In this document: in pieces, positions 1 through 10,281 of the stretch
How positions within the stretch are numbered: the first letter of the stretch is position 1
Layout of the letters: every line of letters starts with the position of its first letter
NCBI GenBank assembly: GCA_024741835.1
Contig: JAENRP010000441.1
Location: 1 to 30,801 of the forward strand
Direction: 5' to 3'
DNA length: 30,801 bases
Source of the DNA: Diplocarpon mali
Lineage: Eukaryota; Ascomycota; Leotiomycetes; Helotiales; Drepanopezizaceae
The notes under the pieces: generated by a model
The model's input: the letters and a program-made list of their open reading frames with translations, nothing else
The model's database searches: none
What the model was told of the DNA's origin: nothing
Program-made: the position numbers and the translations under genes

Positions 1-449
1 TGATTATTAAAAACTCTTATATAATTTAACTCTATATAAATCTTATAATTAAATAAAAGATTAATACTTAGGCTAAGTATAAAGAGAACATTTTATAAAA
101 GGAAAGAAACGCTAGTAATATTCATCTTTACTATACCTATTAAGTTTATATATAACCTTCTACTACTAACTTTAATAGAGCGCCTTTTTATTTTAATAAG
201 CGGGCCTTTAAATAGGTAGGGTTTATTAGTCATATATACTATATAACTAGTATCACTATACTAATTAGATTTAAAGATCTTATAGAAATCGGCTTTTAAG
301 ATATAGGCATCTTTATTATTATTATTATCTAAATTATCAAAAGTAGATTTAAATTTAAATAACCTATTATTATTATTAAAGGTATTTGCTAAAGTTTTAA
401 TTAAATAGCCTTTTCCTTTGCCTTTCCTTAGTAGTTATAGCCTTTAGTA
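1..449 (-). pseudogene. pol: Copia A pol start (aspartic protease region), partial and broken
   Basis: Downstream of gag on the minus strand, at about 228-264, the frame reads SDTSYIVYMTNK. This fits the copia protease active site, where DTG or DSG is followed by His/Val and Asn/Asp (the D-T-G-x-x-HHV pattern). Asp and Thr survive, Gly has become Ser and the histidines are altered. About 25-30 codons later comes a loop resembling the conserved K-V-x-G-G segment. The protease would cut the Gag-Pol polyprotein. The rest of pol lies beyond the window edge. Many in-frame stops are present. Confidence 0.6.
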
Positions 450-1430
450 GGATAAGGGTAGTTTGCTTCTTAACTTCTGCTTTAATTGCTTTTTAATATT
501 AAAGCTAGTAACTATATCGATCAATTGCCTTTTAACTTTATAATTAGTAATATTATAAGTACTATTATAGAAGTAGTATTTCCGATAAGCTTAAGGGCTT
601 ATCCTGCGCTCCTTCTTCTTCTTAGGCTTATCTTTGCCTTATAATGCGGTATTTGCCGATTTAAAGCGTCCTTTAAGGTCTTATTCGATAGTTCAAAGGA
701 GGTCGATCTTCTTATAGATCTTAAGGTTAAGTTAAATAAGAAGAGATTGTTTCGCAATAGCGAACTTAAGAGAGAGGCTATTAAATAAGAAATTAAAAAG
801 CTAAGTTTCCTTAAAAGTTATAGCTATCCTAGGATCTGCGGCTTTTACTTTCCTTCTCGCTTTATATAATATAAATTAAGCAGAGTCTATATTTATATTT
901 ATATCTTTACTATCTTTATCTTTTCTATATTAAAATAAAGTGATCTACTATAGTAGATACTAAATATTAAGGGCAGTTGTTTAAAAGTATTTTACCTTTA
1001 AAGTATCTTATCTTATCTTCGCATTATTATAAACTTAAATAAAATCTCAATCTTTATCGCTTAAACCTCTATTAATCTTAAGCTTACATTTGGCTAAGGC
1101 TAGCTTATACTCCTTCTCCTTTTCTATATTCAAAATCTACCTTTGGGATTCTTAGTTATTATCTACTAAAGCTCTTAAGCTAAGCTTATTTAATATATTT
1201 AGCAAATCCTTAGCAGTTGTATTAGCTATTAAAGTAGAATTAGATAAATCTATAAAGGAAGTATAAGGGGCTATTCTCGCATATTTAATAAGTATCTTTT
1301 AAATCGCTATTTTAATGCCTTTGCTCTTAAAGTAAAGCTCTAAATCGTCGAACTATTATTGCCAGTTCTTTTAAGAGAGTTAAAGGTCTTTAAGTCTAGT
1401 ATTTCGATCGGAATCGGAAGCTATTGCCAT
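450..1430 (-). pseudogene. gag: Copia A gag (capsid-like), inactivated
   Basis: The minus-strand frame starts at an intact ATG at 1430, reading MAIASDSDRNTR, about 80 bp downstream of the LTR. It is broken by many TAA/TAG codons where the family would have Gln or Trp. Near 545-590 the frame shows a decayed zinc knuckle: Tyr stands at positions where a CCHC motif needs Cys or His (YYFYNSTYNITNYK), as expected from TGT/TGC to TAT/TAC changes. Gag would coat the element's RNA in virus-like particles. Length (about 320 codons to the knuckle) suits a copia gag. The sister copy at 29820-30801 is colinear but has lost the ATG. Confidence 0.75.
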
Positions 1431-1509
1431 TTCGAATCGAATTGCATTAAAATCAAATAAATTAAATAGTTAAGGGCACTCCTCCTATCGAAAAGTCGAA
1501 ATAATTAAA

Positions 1510-2024
1510 TAGTAGGTATTATAGAAGTATTAAATAGAGAGGAGGTCCTCTTATTAAAAAGGGTTTTTAGGCTATAACGCAAGGAATTATACCTCCTACG
1601 AAATATAGTAAAGTAAGGAATCATACCTCTTGCAGTACCAAAGGGGTTATAGAGTAAGGAATCACACCTCTTGCAATACGGGTTAGCTAAATAGGGAATC
1701 ATACCTCCTATTCGCCGATTGCTCGCCTCTTATTACAAGTCTCGTTCAACTTCCTACTAATAGTTGCAGCACAAGTGCTTTCTAAGGGAAGTTAATAATC
1801 TATTATCGGTCTATCTAAAGCTTATAACCTATTAAGCTTAAATAAGTCGGCGCAGTAGGTAATAGAAACTTTTAAAGGTTAATAGTCGATATATTAGTAA
1901 GAGTTAAGGAAGGAAGGTTACCCCTTTCTTACCTATAGCTATATACGTATCAATATCCTACTAATTAAGTAGTAGGGTCATATGATAATACATCAGAGTG
2001 ATGGCTGTATCACCCATCTCAACA
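1510..2024 (-). repeat. 5' LTR of copia A (about 515 bp)
   Basis: The LTR is defined by its match to the inverted LTR at 29227-29740. The outer edge (2024) is sharp because the partner breaks at the same base, TGTTGAG here against TATTAAG there. The inner edge (1510) is placed where the minus strand reads CCTACTA, which could be a RIP-altered ...CA end; it may be off by several bases. This copy keeps more G and C than its partner. It contains four spaced copies of a short motif, described separately. Confidence 0.75.
1560..1715 (-). repeat. Four tandem copies of a ~40-bp unit inside the copia A LTR
   Basis: On the minus strand the motif GAGGTATGATTCCTTAC recurs four times at roughly 35-42 bp spacing, with variants such as GAGGTATAATTCC and GAGGTGTGATTCC. 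The other copia LTR has the same array at about 29535-29670. Repeats of this kind in the U3/R part of LTRs often hold transcription factor sites; that role is only inferred here. A short open frame at 1505-1702 exists only because these repeats share a frame and is not a gene. Confidence 0.75.
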
Positions 2025-4186
2025 TCTAAGTAGAATTATATAAGGAATAAGTTATTACTCCTTTTAAATAATCGTCTTTCTTATATTAGATAAATTAGAG
2101 CTTTAGCTTTAAATTTCTAAAAATCCTTAAGAGCAACTATCTTTAATTATTTAAGTATAATTAAAAATTTCGCAATTTCTTTAAAGTCATTTAAGTAGTT
2201 AGGTAATAAAATTCTCTTATTTAACTCGCAGGCTAAGACTATAAGTCGAATCCCTTTAAAGCAATATATTAATAAATAACCAACTTCATTTTCTACCTAC
2301 TTATTAATATCTATTTTATCTTCTTTAATTAAATCAAAGGGGTAGGGATAAGTTCTTCTTAAAAGGCTATTAGCAGCGGTATTTTTTATTCTTAGAATAT
2401 ATTTGACTTCAAAGTCTATTAGTCTTATTTAAGTAATCTATTTTATTAGTAAGGCTTTTAATAAGTCGCTTATAGCTTTATTCAATTATTTTACTAGCAC
2501 TTTAGCATCAGTTTTAAGGATAAAGTACTATAGAGGTTGCTTCTCATCTTTTTCATTACCTTTAAAGCGCCTTTGCATTCCTATTTAATAGTATTATACT
2601 TTATTTCTACTGGATTCTAAAGACTACTTTTAAAGCAAGCTAGATATCTTTTCTATTAGCTATCAACTTATTAAAGGATAATACCCTATTTAATTAAGCT
2701 TATATTAACTATTAGTATAATTAGCCTAGCGTTAGTTCTATAGTCTATTTTAATTAGATATAGCGCTTTAAGCAACGCTTGCTTTAGTTATTTTATAGCC
2801 TTTATTTAAGGTTCTCCCTATTGAAACTCAGCCCCTTTCCGAAATAAGGTATAAATAGGTACTGCCTTTTTAGCGAAATCCTTAATCTAAATGCGATAGT
2901 ATACTATAATCCTAATAAATGCGCGAGCTTTTACTATATTATTATACCTCTTCTATTTATCGATTTTAAGTACTTTAGCCTTCTAAGGACTTCGGCCATT
3001 GGAATTAGTAATAAAACTAACAATTTCCATCGATAGAAGATAGTATTATAACTTCGGACTAACTATTGCTCTTGCCCTTTTAAATTATATAAGCACTTAG
3101 TCTAGGTTTTAAATATATTCTATTATAAATCATTATATATTAAGAAGAACTTCTTTATAGTTATAGAATAATCTTAATCCTTTTACTCTTATATTATTTA
3201 TATAAAAGAGCGCAATATTAGGTATATAATCTACTAATATCTTATAAATTACTTAGATAAATTAAGCGATCGAATTTATAGCCCTTTAAGGTAATCTTAT
3301 TATCTAAAGTAGCTTAAGAGGGATTTAAATTACTATTATATCTTTTAATTTAATATTAAAAATGAATTAGTCATATCTAAAGAAGAAGTTAATAAAAGAG
3401 CTATAGGTTAATCCTACAAATTCATTTAAGAACTTATCTATATTCAAAGGAACGTTAGCATCCTTAACAATTACTCGGTTCATCTCTATTATTGCTATTA
3501 TTAGTTTATAAGTTCCCTTTTCTTTTTTAGTAATTAAGAACCATTTATTCTTATAAGGGCTATTATAAAACTTAAGAACACCTTGCTTTAGCCTATCCTT
3601 TAATATTTCGATTACCTTTTCTTAAAGAGCTTTAAGGACTTTAAATGTTTTCTCTTACTAGGCTTTATAAGGTATTATCTTAATCTTAATATAAGGCGTA
3701 ACCTCTTTTCAAATCTGGCTAAGTTCTATCTAGTCAAAAGCTAAGGCATTCTTTCGATTTATTAAGGTTTTATAAAGTAGTTTATATTCTTGCTTTATTA
3801 AGTTATCTCTAATTTTTAATATATTAAAATATTCTTTTATTAGCTAATATCCGATAGGTTTATTAGAAAATCTACTTATAATAAACTTATCGAATTTGCT
3901 ACCTAGCTTTAAAGGTCAAAGCTTCTTATCTTATTTAAACTAATTATCTAGTCCTTTAGGCTTTAAGCTATTAGAGATTCCCTAATCTATTAGTTATACT
4001 TTATCGGCCTTACTTTTATATATAATTCAAATATTAACTAGTACTATACTTTTTTACTTCTTTCCTTTTTTATCAAATCCTATAAAACGGTCCGAATTTT
4101 CCTTTTTAAAAATAAATAAAAGATTTTCTAAGTTGTTAATTTAAAGTATATAAATGGAAATGTTATTAGTAATTTTATTATTTTTC

Positions 4187-4209
4187 ACTTGTAGGTCTAG
4201 CCTATAAGT
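4187..4209 (-). repeat. 23-bp imperfect palindrome, copy 1 (gypsy 1)
   Basis: Outer arms ACTT/AAGT, inner arms GGTC/AGCC around one T. The asymmetric inner triplets (GTA and TAT) put it in reverse orientation relative to the main form. It appears partly RIP-mutated. Confidence 0.55.
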
Positions 4210-4348
4210 GGTTTTTAAGTTTTTTAAAATAATTAATAAATTATTGAAATTTGTAAAACGAACTCTCTTCTCTATTTTATTTTTCTTTTTTCTTAATTGT
4301 TAAGCTAATAAAACGCCGATTATAGCATTTTTCAAAATTCCAGATTTG

Positions 4349-4371
4349 ACTCCTAGTCTAGGACCGCAAGT
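4349..4371 (+). repeat. 23-bp imperfect palindrome, copy 2 (gypsy 1)
   Basis: Outer arms ACTC/AAGT, inner triplets CTA and CGC, inner arms GTCT/GGAC. It differs by one base from the copy at 10259. Confidence 0.7.
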
Positions 4372-6264
4372 TAAATCGCTATTATTCAAAATCGGCAAAC
4401 TTACCTTTCTTTTGCTATAACTCCTCGCTAGGTGCCTTCCTTTATTAGTATTAAGCTTAGCCTTTATATTAACTAATCATTTCTTAAAACCTTATTTTAA
4501 AATTCGGCTATATCTCTTACGATAACTATTTATCCTTTTAAAGATCGATCTATATTTTAAAGACTAGCTTTTATAAGACTATCTTTAAGATAATTAAATA
4601 TTAGCTAAGATTCTAAAATAAAGGGCATTTTTAAAAGAATATCATTTGAAGAATTCTCTATTATTAAAAAGTTAATATAATTAATAATTCCTTTAACTTT
4701 AACCTTTATATTTTTCACCTATCTATTAAAATTGTATTTTAATCTAAAGATAGTCGAATAAATAAGGAGTCGATTGCTAACAATTATTAATTAAGCTATT
4801 TTTACCACTTTTCTAATTATCGTATTAACTTCTAAACTATAATCGATTAAAGCCTTTGCTTTAACTGATTCTTCTATTAAATAAATAATAATAAGGCTTT
4901 TTATTGCAACTGCTAAACAATTTCGATTGATATTCTAAGATATTAAAGCTATTATTATAATATTATAGTACCTTTAGGTTCCTTTGTCTTTTATAATCTA
5001 AAGATATTTAATTAAGGCTAAGTGCTTTTTAAAGTTCTTTTATATTACAATTTCCATTTCCTTATTATTATTCAAATCTTTAAAGGTAATTAAGATATGC
5101 TTTCTTAGCACTTTATTAAAGTGTCTAATCAAACCAAATAGGTCTTTAAACGTAAGGTTAATTTGCTAAGCTATAATATTCTCTATAGCTTTCTCTATTA
5201 TAGTTGAACTAGCGTATTTATCGACGAATTTCTCTTATTTTAATATCTATCTCTTTTGCTTAAGGTCAAGGGTCTATGCAATAACTTCGACTTCTTAATC
5301 TTTAAGCTTAAAGCTATCTTTATCTATTATATCTCTAATCAATTTGTCTACTATATCGGCTTTATCCTTATCTATTGCAATTCTAGATTATTAAGTGTCT
5401 TTTAGCATTTGGACTTTATATTAAGATTCCCAAGTTATATATATTAATTTCTGGACTTTGGCTGGTTTTATCAGTATTAAAGGAGTAGTAGATCTAAAAG
5501 GACGCTAAGTATTCCAAGGATTTCTAGATATAGAAGTAGTATTAATATTAGTAGAAATATTATTATTAACCTATCTTAAAATAGAGATACCTTTGACTTT
5601 AATAGCAATCTAGTTCGAAGTTTAGTTAGTAAGCACTCCTTTAGGTAGATTGCTAGCTAGACCTATATATATATAAGTTAGGACCTTAGAGTTGATTTCA
5701 ATAATGCGCTTCCATTTGGCCAAATCCTTATCCTACTTTATATTATATATCATTATTTAAACAGTCTATAGCTATAAACGGTTCTAGTATTTTTTAATAA
5801 GAATAGCATTTGGCCTAAGATCTTTAATATAAAGTATCCTATACTTATTAATATATATGACCTTAGTATTAATAAATCAAAGGAAAAGAGGGCAATTATT
5901 GCAGTACTTATATAAAGCGCAGTTAGGTTCTTTATTATTGCAAAAGTTGCAGGTTAGTCGTCTTCTATTGCCGTTTTCTTAGTACCTTATAGTATTAATA
6001 TTAGTAGAGTGCTAGTTAGGATCAATTCCTCTTTCTTTAGCCAGCTATTGCATTCTTATATTAGCTAGTTATTTTAAATAACAAAAAGCAGGAGTCTAGT
6101 AATAGGAATTACTAGGTTAGCTTATAGTAGCCGAGTTTTATCTATTATTAAATTAGAGAATATGCTATTTTTCCTATAAGAGATTATTAATTTTAGTTTC
6201 TAAGCTTTGAATTCAGAGTTCTGCAAATTAGGTCTTAAGTTCCTTAATTCTAAGGTTGGATCTT

Positions 6265-6287
6265 ACTCTTAAGTCGGGCCTGCGAGT
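6265..6287 (+). repeat. 23-bp imperfect palindrome, copy 3 (gypsy 1 gag)
   Basis: Outer arms ACTC/GAGT, inner triplets TTA and TGC. It lies at the same place in gag as the copy at 10682 in element 2. Confidence 0.7.
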
Positions 6288-7273
6288 GAAAGGTATAACT
6301 ACTAGGTTCTTCTTTACCTCTTCTATAACTTCCAAAGCTTTCGAGTATTCTTAAACCAGGCTCTTAAGATCTTTAGTATAAAAGGGAGTAGGGGCTTTTT
6401 CCTACTCTATAGTATTAATAGTTCTCTTATTAAGATCTGATTTTAAAGTAAAGGCTAAGAATTCCTTAAATAAGGTAAAAGTTATAAGGTCTTGCTTATT
6501 AATCTTAAAATGCTTAATGATCTTATTTTAAAGGCTAGTAGGTAATTTAAGTAAGAAAAGGCGGCCTCTTTCAACTTTACTAAGTATTTTCTAACTAATT
6601 AAGGTATTTAATATATAAGTAAAAGTCTGATAGTAGTTCTTAAGTTCCTTAAGAGTATAAGTAACTAAAACAAATTCCTTTAAGAAAGCTAAGGTATTAC
6701 AAATCTATTATCTATCAAATTCGCAGAATTCAGATTTAAGGGCCTTAATAAGGAGTTCCTATAAACTATAAGTTTTCTATTTAAGGAAGGACTTAATAAT
6801 ATCCTTACTTATATAATTATAATAGCAAGGAAGTTAAGAAATCATATCTTCTTATATAATATTAAAATTGTAATAAGTTTCCTCATATTGCTTAAGGAAA
6901 TTAGTAATATTAGCGCCTATAAAGTAAGGAGTACTAAAGGAACTAAGGAAGGGAAAGTGATTAGTAATAGCCCTAAATGCGGCCATAATTATTTTATATT
7001 AACCGTCTAAGTTAATAGAATCCATAAGAGGCAAAAGGGAAGCTTTAATATTATAAGATTAATTATTAAAAGGAGTACTTCGAAATTCAAAAGGACTTAA
7101 AGAACATTTAGAATCTAAGTCAATCTTAAAGTGATTAAGACGAGTTTGAAAAGATTTAAATAAAAGGTTAGTAAAAAGTTTAAAATTATTATTATTTTTA
7201 ATATTTTCTAATATTAATATTAAAAAAGTAAGTAGTAGTCTTAAGTTGTTTAAGGACGTCTTTTTATCCTCCT

Positions 7274-7296
7274 ACTTATAAGCTAAGCTTAAGAGT
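7274..7296 (-). repeat. 23-bp imperfect palindrome, copy 4 (gypsy 1 gag, strongly mutated)
   Basis: Outer arms ACTT/GAGT. It lies at the same place as the copy at 11652 in element 2 (both followed by ATTCCGGATT or AATCCGGCTT). The difference is mainly transitions. Confidence 0.5.
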
Positions 7297-7657
7297 AGAA
7301 TTCCGGATTCTATTAAAAGTTTAATCCAAGTTTGCTAAAAGATTTTAAGTAAGTGCTAAATAGCTAATAGAAGCATTACAACTAATTGTAATAAGATAAG
7401 GTTTACTTAATTAAGGACCAATTTCTAAGATAAGGTTTATATTTAAGATTCTTCTTAGCCTTTAGGCCAATTCCTATTAGTCCTTAGAATAAAGGGGTCT
7501 CTAGAGATAATTCTAAGGCAATTTTTAAAGTTTTATTAAGCTAAGGCAGCTGAATTATCAGATTCGGATTTCTAAGGATTTTAAAGAGGCACTTCTAATT
7601 AGAGTTTGCGCTTAATATTACTTAAGTACTTAAAACTACTGCTATTTGAGATTGCTA

Positions 7658-7971
7658 TTATAGGGTTTGCTAAACTTTTTATACTAAGGAGTCGAAAATT
7701 CCGAAAATCTCGAAGTTAAGGAAGAAAATAGGGGTTTTCGAAGCAGAGCCGAAAAGGGAAAATCTAAGGTTATTAATAGTTGCTAAACGAAAATCGACAG
7801 TTCTAAGTAATTAGGCGATTAAGGATAAGGGTTTTAAAGTTAATCAAAATGCTATAAGTGTTTTAAAGACGTATTTTTCGAAAGGCCTATCTCTTATCTA
7901 TAAACTAAGAGATCGATAAGGTCGTATAGGGATAGAAATCTTAAGAAATCGATCCCTATATAGATCACTAA
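7658..7971 (-). other. Gypsy 1 untranslated leader
   Basis: No coding segment is visible between the 5' LTR and gag. The part next to the LTR (7880-7971) matches the same interval of element 2 (12296-12386), for example the shared ATCTCTTATCTA and AAACTAAGAGA. The tRNA primer site should lie directly left of 7972, where the minus strand reads TTAGTGATCTA (TTAGTGACCTACGC in element 2). I could not match this to a tRNA by eye. Confidence 0.6.
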
Positions 7972-8217
7972 TATAAAACAAAAGGGAGATAATATAAGAA
8001 TAGGCCTAAGGGAAGACCTAAAAACAAAAGGAGGAAGTACTATAAGTAGGCTTTCTTAAATAAGATATTAGGAATAAGTCCTAAGTATAGGGTATATTCA
8101 GTACTATAGCAATACGCGCTATCTCTATATATAGAAGATGGCCCTTTTTATCCTCCTACCGTCCTACGCCGATCATATAATATATGTCACAAGACCTATC
8201 CATCTCAGGTCTCTATA
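7972..8217 (-). repeat. 5' LTR of gypsy 1 (about 246 bp)
   Basis: The edges are set by comparison with the two 247-bp LTRs of element 2. The plus strand starts TATAAAAC and ends GGTCTCTATA, where element 2 has TATAAAG and GGTCTCTACA. It is diverged from those LTRs by more than simple transitions, so gypsy 1 is a related subfamily rather than the same copy. A TATATATAG run near 8132-8140 is a possible TATA box on either strand. The LTR abuts CTAG at 8218, the likely target-site copy; the matching copy is outside the window. Confidence 0.8.
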
Positions 8218-8400
8218 CTAGCTCTAGAATAGAGTTAAAGCTTATCTCCTTAAGTATAAAGGAGGAGGGGTCGGAGGAGTTATAAAGGGAAGGGGCAATA
8301 GGCCTAGTATTATTATTTTTATATTTTTTTTTTTTTTTTATTTATATTTTTAAATTTATTTACTAACTTATTTCGCATCTAGCCTATTATCTTCTAAGTG
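8218..8400 (-). other. Gypsy A 3' untranslated segment with T-rich tract
   Basis: The segment matches 19069-19260 in gypsy B. It contains GGTCGGAGGAGTTATAA and a T-rich run at about 8318-8345, which is A-rich on the element's own strand. It lies between the chromodomain end of pol and the break made by gypsy 1. I see no coding motif in it. Confidence 0.6.
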
Positions 8401-8420
8401 ACTATAATTATCTATACTAC

Positions 8421-9670
8421 TTTCCTAAGCATTTAGCCAAGCTTATAGGTTTTAAGGTAGTCCTAGCTTTATAGGATTAGCCTAATAAAAGTCGCAAATC
8501 TTATATAAGGATCTTATAAAATTTAAGGCGCAATACTAATTAGGATTAGGGTTATAATTAGTCCATTTGACCTAGTACTTTAAGTTCCCTTAAGATAAAT
8601 ATATACTTAGTATTTTAGATACTTTATACTCTTCTTACCTTACGATCTTTTCTATAGTAGGCTAGGGTTATTCCTAACCTAGCAAAGGGTTCTGCAGATC
8701 TTTAAATAGTAGCTTTAGCGCAAAGATATTATATATTATAGAACCTATAAGTAGCTAGATCTAATATAAATTGCCTACCTTCTTAAGAACTTTAAAAGGA
8801 CTATCCTATTAATTGGCCAGTTTCCTACTAAGATAGTAGTTCTTAAGATTTTTTATTAAAAGGTAGACTATATCTTTCAGTTTTTAATCAATCTCCCTTT
8901 AGTATTAATTTATAAACTTACGTATTTTCTCTTAAGCGCATTCTATATTGCCTTTCGCTACTTCTTAAGCTAAGTGCATCCTTTCTACTACTAGCCTAGC
9001 CTCTATTTGGTTTAATCTCTCCTATAGGCTAGACGGTTTTGGAAAGATCTAGTCCTAACTTATTTAAGGCGCAACTCTATACTTAAGCTAATATAGGGTT
9101 ATACTAATTAAAGCGTAAAGGAGAGTCGATTGCATATAATCTATTAATAGAATTAGCTTATTCTAATTATTTTAATAGTAATTAATAAAAGGCCGTAGCC
9201 TTAAATTAATATACTTATTTATGATCTCTATTTAGCTATTAGTCTTCTTATAGTATACTATAAAGAGTTTAATTTTAATATTGATAATATAGTAGAACTT
9301 TCTTTAAAATAAGGAGACGAATTAAGGGCCTTGGTCTGAGGTAATTATCTTTAGAGTATAGCCGAATTAATATATCTATTAAATAAATAATCGGGCAGTT
9401 CCTTAAGTATTAATATCTTTTTAATAAAAGATCGTAATAGCGCTTTTACTAAATCGGTTTATAAAAACCAGGATTCGATCAAAACTGTATTTATTAAAAG
9501 GGAAATCCTTAAAATCTATATATAAGTACTATATAAGATAGTTAGGAATAAAGAGGGGCTGCAAAAGGCCTTATTATTTAATTGTCTTCAAATGCGAGAA
9601 TTAATAAGGTCTATAGTTTGTAACAAATCTTTTGCAATCCAAACTTATCCTAACCTAATAGTATTTAAAA
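8421..9670 (-). pseudogene. pol: Gypsy A integrase core and chromodomain (3' part of pol), inactivated
   Basis: On the minus strand the frame begins in the HHCC zinc region next to the element 2 insertion (KRFVTNYRPY, with Tyr where Cys is expected). It continues through the catalytic core: IDFKDFPF (first Asp), TSDQGP near 9325-9345 (second Asp), then SxIEIINKYI (the Glu of the D,D-35-E triad). The C-terminal end is a chromodomain at about 8421-8625: EEYKVSKIL, LKYQVKWTNYNPNPN, then a RSLYKICDFY end close to the usual YKIRDF. Chromodomains steer integration to methylated histone H3 in chromoviruses. The triad residues survive here, but stops are many. Colinear with 19290-20530 in gypsy B. 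Confidence 0.88.
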
Positions 9671-9674
9671 GTAA
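9671..9674. repeat. Target-site duplication GTAA (left of element 2)
   Basis: GTAA here is repeated at 12634-12637. Its unoccupied counterpart in gypsy B is GCGA near 20531, with T/C and A/G transitions only. The 4-bp length is supported by the gap-free alignment of the rejoined flanks. Confidence 0.8.
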
Positions 9675-9921
9675 TATAAAGTGAGCAGGAACAACACCTA
9701 AGAATAGGCCTATATAAAGACCAAAGACAAGAGGGAGGAAGCACTATAAGCAGGCTCTCTGAAGATAAGAACTAGGACAATTCACTAGTTAGGGGTAAAA
9801 TAGGTTATTAGCATTGCGCGCTGTCTTTAAATACAATAGTAGTCCTATATATACCCCTTTCTTAATCCTCCTTTGACTATATGACCTATATCACGAGATC
9901 CTCTACTTCTAAGTCTTTATA
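9675..9921 (-). repeat. 3' LTR of element 2 (247 bp)
   Basis: It matches 12387-12633 closely, with mostly transition differences; for example the outer end is CTTTATA here against CTCTACA there. On the minus strand the LTR would read TGTAGAG...CTTTATA, which fits TG...CA ends after mutation. The polypurine tract expected on the gag side is not obvious. Confidence 0.88.
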
Positions 9922-10074
9922 TATGCCTTAACCAACTTAAGTAGCAGCCCCTGCTATTATTAGCAAAGAATACAAGACTCTTATAGGTCGAGAATACTAA
10001 TCCTATTTATAAGAATAATAAGTATAAGTAGAGTTAGTACCTAAAGTTGTAAAGATAGGGAAGAGGAGAGAGGG

Positions 10075-10130
10075 TTTTTTTTATTTTTTTTTTTTATTTT
10101 TTATTTTTTATTTTTTTTTATTTTTTTTTA
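10075..10130 (-). repeat. T-rich tract (A-rich on the coding strand) in element 2
   Basis: Runs of 5-13 T are broken by single A bases over 56 bp. It lies just upstream of a palindrome copy. It could derive from an A-rich 3' UTR; similar but shorter tracts are at 8318-8345 and 19163-19215 in gypsy A and B. Confidence 0.7.
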
Positions 10131-10153
10131 ACTCGTAGGTCAGGCCCGCGAGT
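10131..10153 (+). repeat. 23-bp imperfect palindrome, copy 5 (element 2)
   Basis: Outer arms ACTC/GAGT, inner arms GGTC/GGCC. It directly follows the T-rich tract and is very GC-rich for this region. Confidence 0.75.
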
Positions 10154-10258
10154 GGATTTCAAAGAAATATATAAAGGGAGAGAGGGAAGGGAAAAGGGGA
10201 AGGTGCGGTAGTAAATGAATAAAATAATAAAAACTCCTTTTCCTCCTTTAGTAATACG

Positions 10259-10281
10259 ACTCCTAGTCCAGGACCGCAAGT
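10259..10281 (+). repeat. 23-bp imperfect palindrome, copy 6 (element 2)
   Basis: Outer arms ACTC/AAGT, inner arms GTCC/GGAC. It is flanked by G and C that extend the palindrome by one pair. Confidence 0.75.

Larger units (their letters stand above)
1..2024 (-). mobile_element. Copia A: 5' part of a RIP-mutated Ty1/copia LTR retrotransposon
   Basis: The element runs right to left: 5' LTR, then gag, then the start of pol, and it leaves the window at position 1. It is the inverted sister of the element at 29227-30801, matching it over LTR and gag with almost only C/T and G/A differences. On the minus strand the LTR begins TGTTGAGATGGG, still with an intact TG. The junction at 2024/2025 lies inside the integrase N-terminal part of the gypsy element to the right, so copia A is the younger insertion. 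Its 3' half and its second target-site copy are outside the window. The right flank is TCTAA at 2025-2029. Order and motifs are seen directly; assignment to copia rests on the gag and protease pattern. Confidence 0.85.
2025..5650 (-). pseudogene. pol: Gypsy 1 pol (protease, RT, RNase H, start of integrase), inactivated
   Basis: Pol copies the RNA into DNA and integrates it. On the minus strand, in order: a protease active site near 4800-4860 reading ALIDYSLEVNTI, where ALVDSGSEVNTI would be typical; an N-terminal RT segment near 3730-3790 reading NRKNALAFD; RT core near 3450-3570 reading WFLITKKEKGTYKLI, then MNRVIVKDANVP; and the RT catalytic box at 3193-3204 reading YINN instead of LDD or YxDD, so both aspartates are lost. 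A segment near 2980-3010 reads GRSP and one near 2690-2760 fits the RNase H start, with Asp changed to Asn (VNISL). The frame reaches the integrase N-terminal region near 2050-2140 (KFKAKALIYLI, ERRLFKRS) and is cut by copia A. Dozens of TAA/TAG stops interrupt it. The family match is strong. Confidence 0.85.
5700..7657 (-). pseudogene. gag: Gypsy 1 gag and downstream Cys-rich segment, inactivated
   Basis: This stretch is colinear with the gag of element 2 (10450-12036) from the start to roughly 6130. The start codon equivalent at 7655-7657 has become ATA, while element 2 keeps ATG at 12036. Near 5890-5960 the minus frame shows several cysteines (TCNFCNNKEPNC, then YCNNC), consistent with a zinc-binding, nucleocapsid-like end of Gag, though not a textbook CCHC knuckle. 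The region holds two of the 23-bp palindromes (6265-6287 and 7274-7296), both at positions shared with element 2. Stops are frequent. Capsid function is inferred from position and from the shared frame. Confidence 0.6.
2025..8217 (-). mobile_element. Gypsy 1: Ty3/gypsy element truncated in-window by copia A
   Basis: Right to left, the element has a 5' LTR (7972-8217), leader, gag, a Cys-rich segment, protease, RT, RNase H and the beginning of integrase. It then stops at 2024/2025, where copia A has inserted. The remaining integrase and the 3' LTR must lie beyond the left window edge. The right LTR edge abuts CTAGCTCTAG at 8218. Its uninterrupted counterpart in gypsy B begins at 19069, which shows that gypsy 1 inserted into gypsy A just downstream of pol. 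LTR, leader and gag are related to the shorter element at 9675-12633, so the two form one family with an autonomous and a gag-only member. Confidence 0.88.

Noticed and set aside
1505..1702. 65-codon minus-strand open frame
   Set aside because: It lies wholly in the copia A LTR (after a few bases of leader) and reflects its ~40-bp repeats; the sister LTR has no equivalent open frame.
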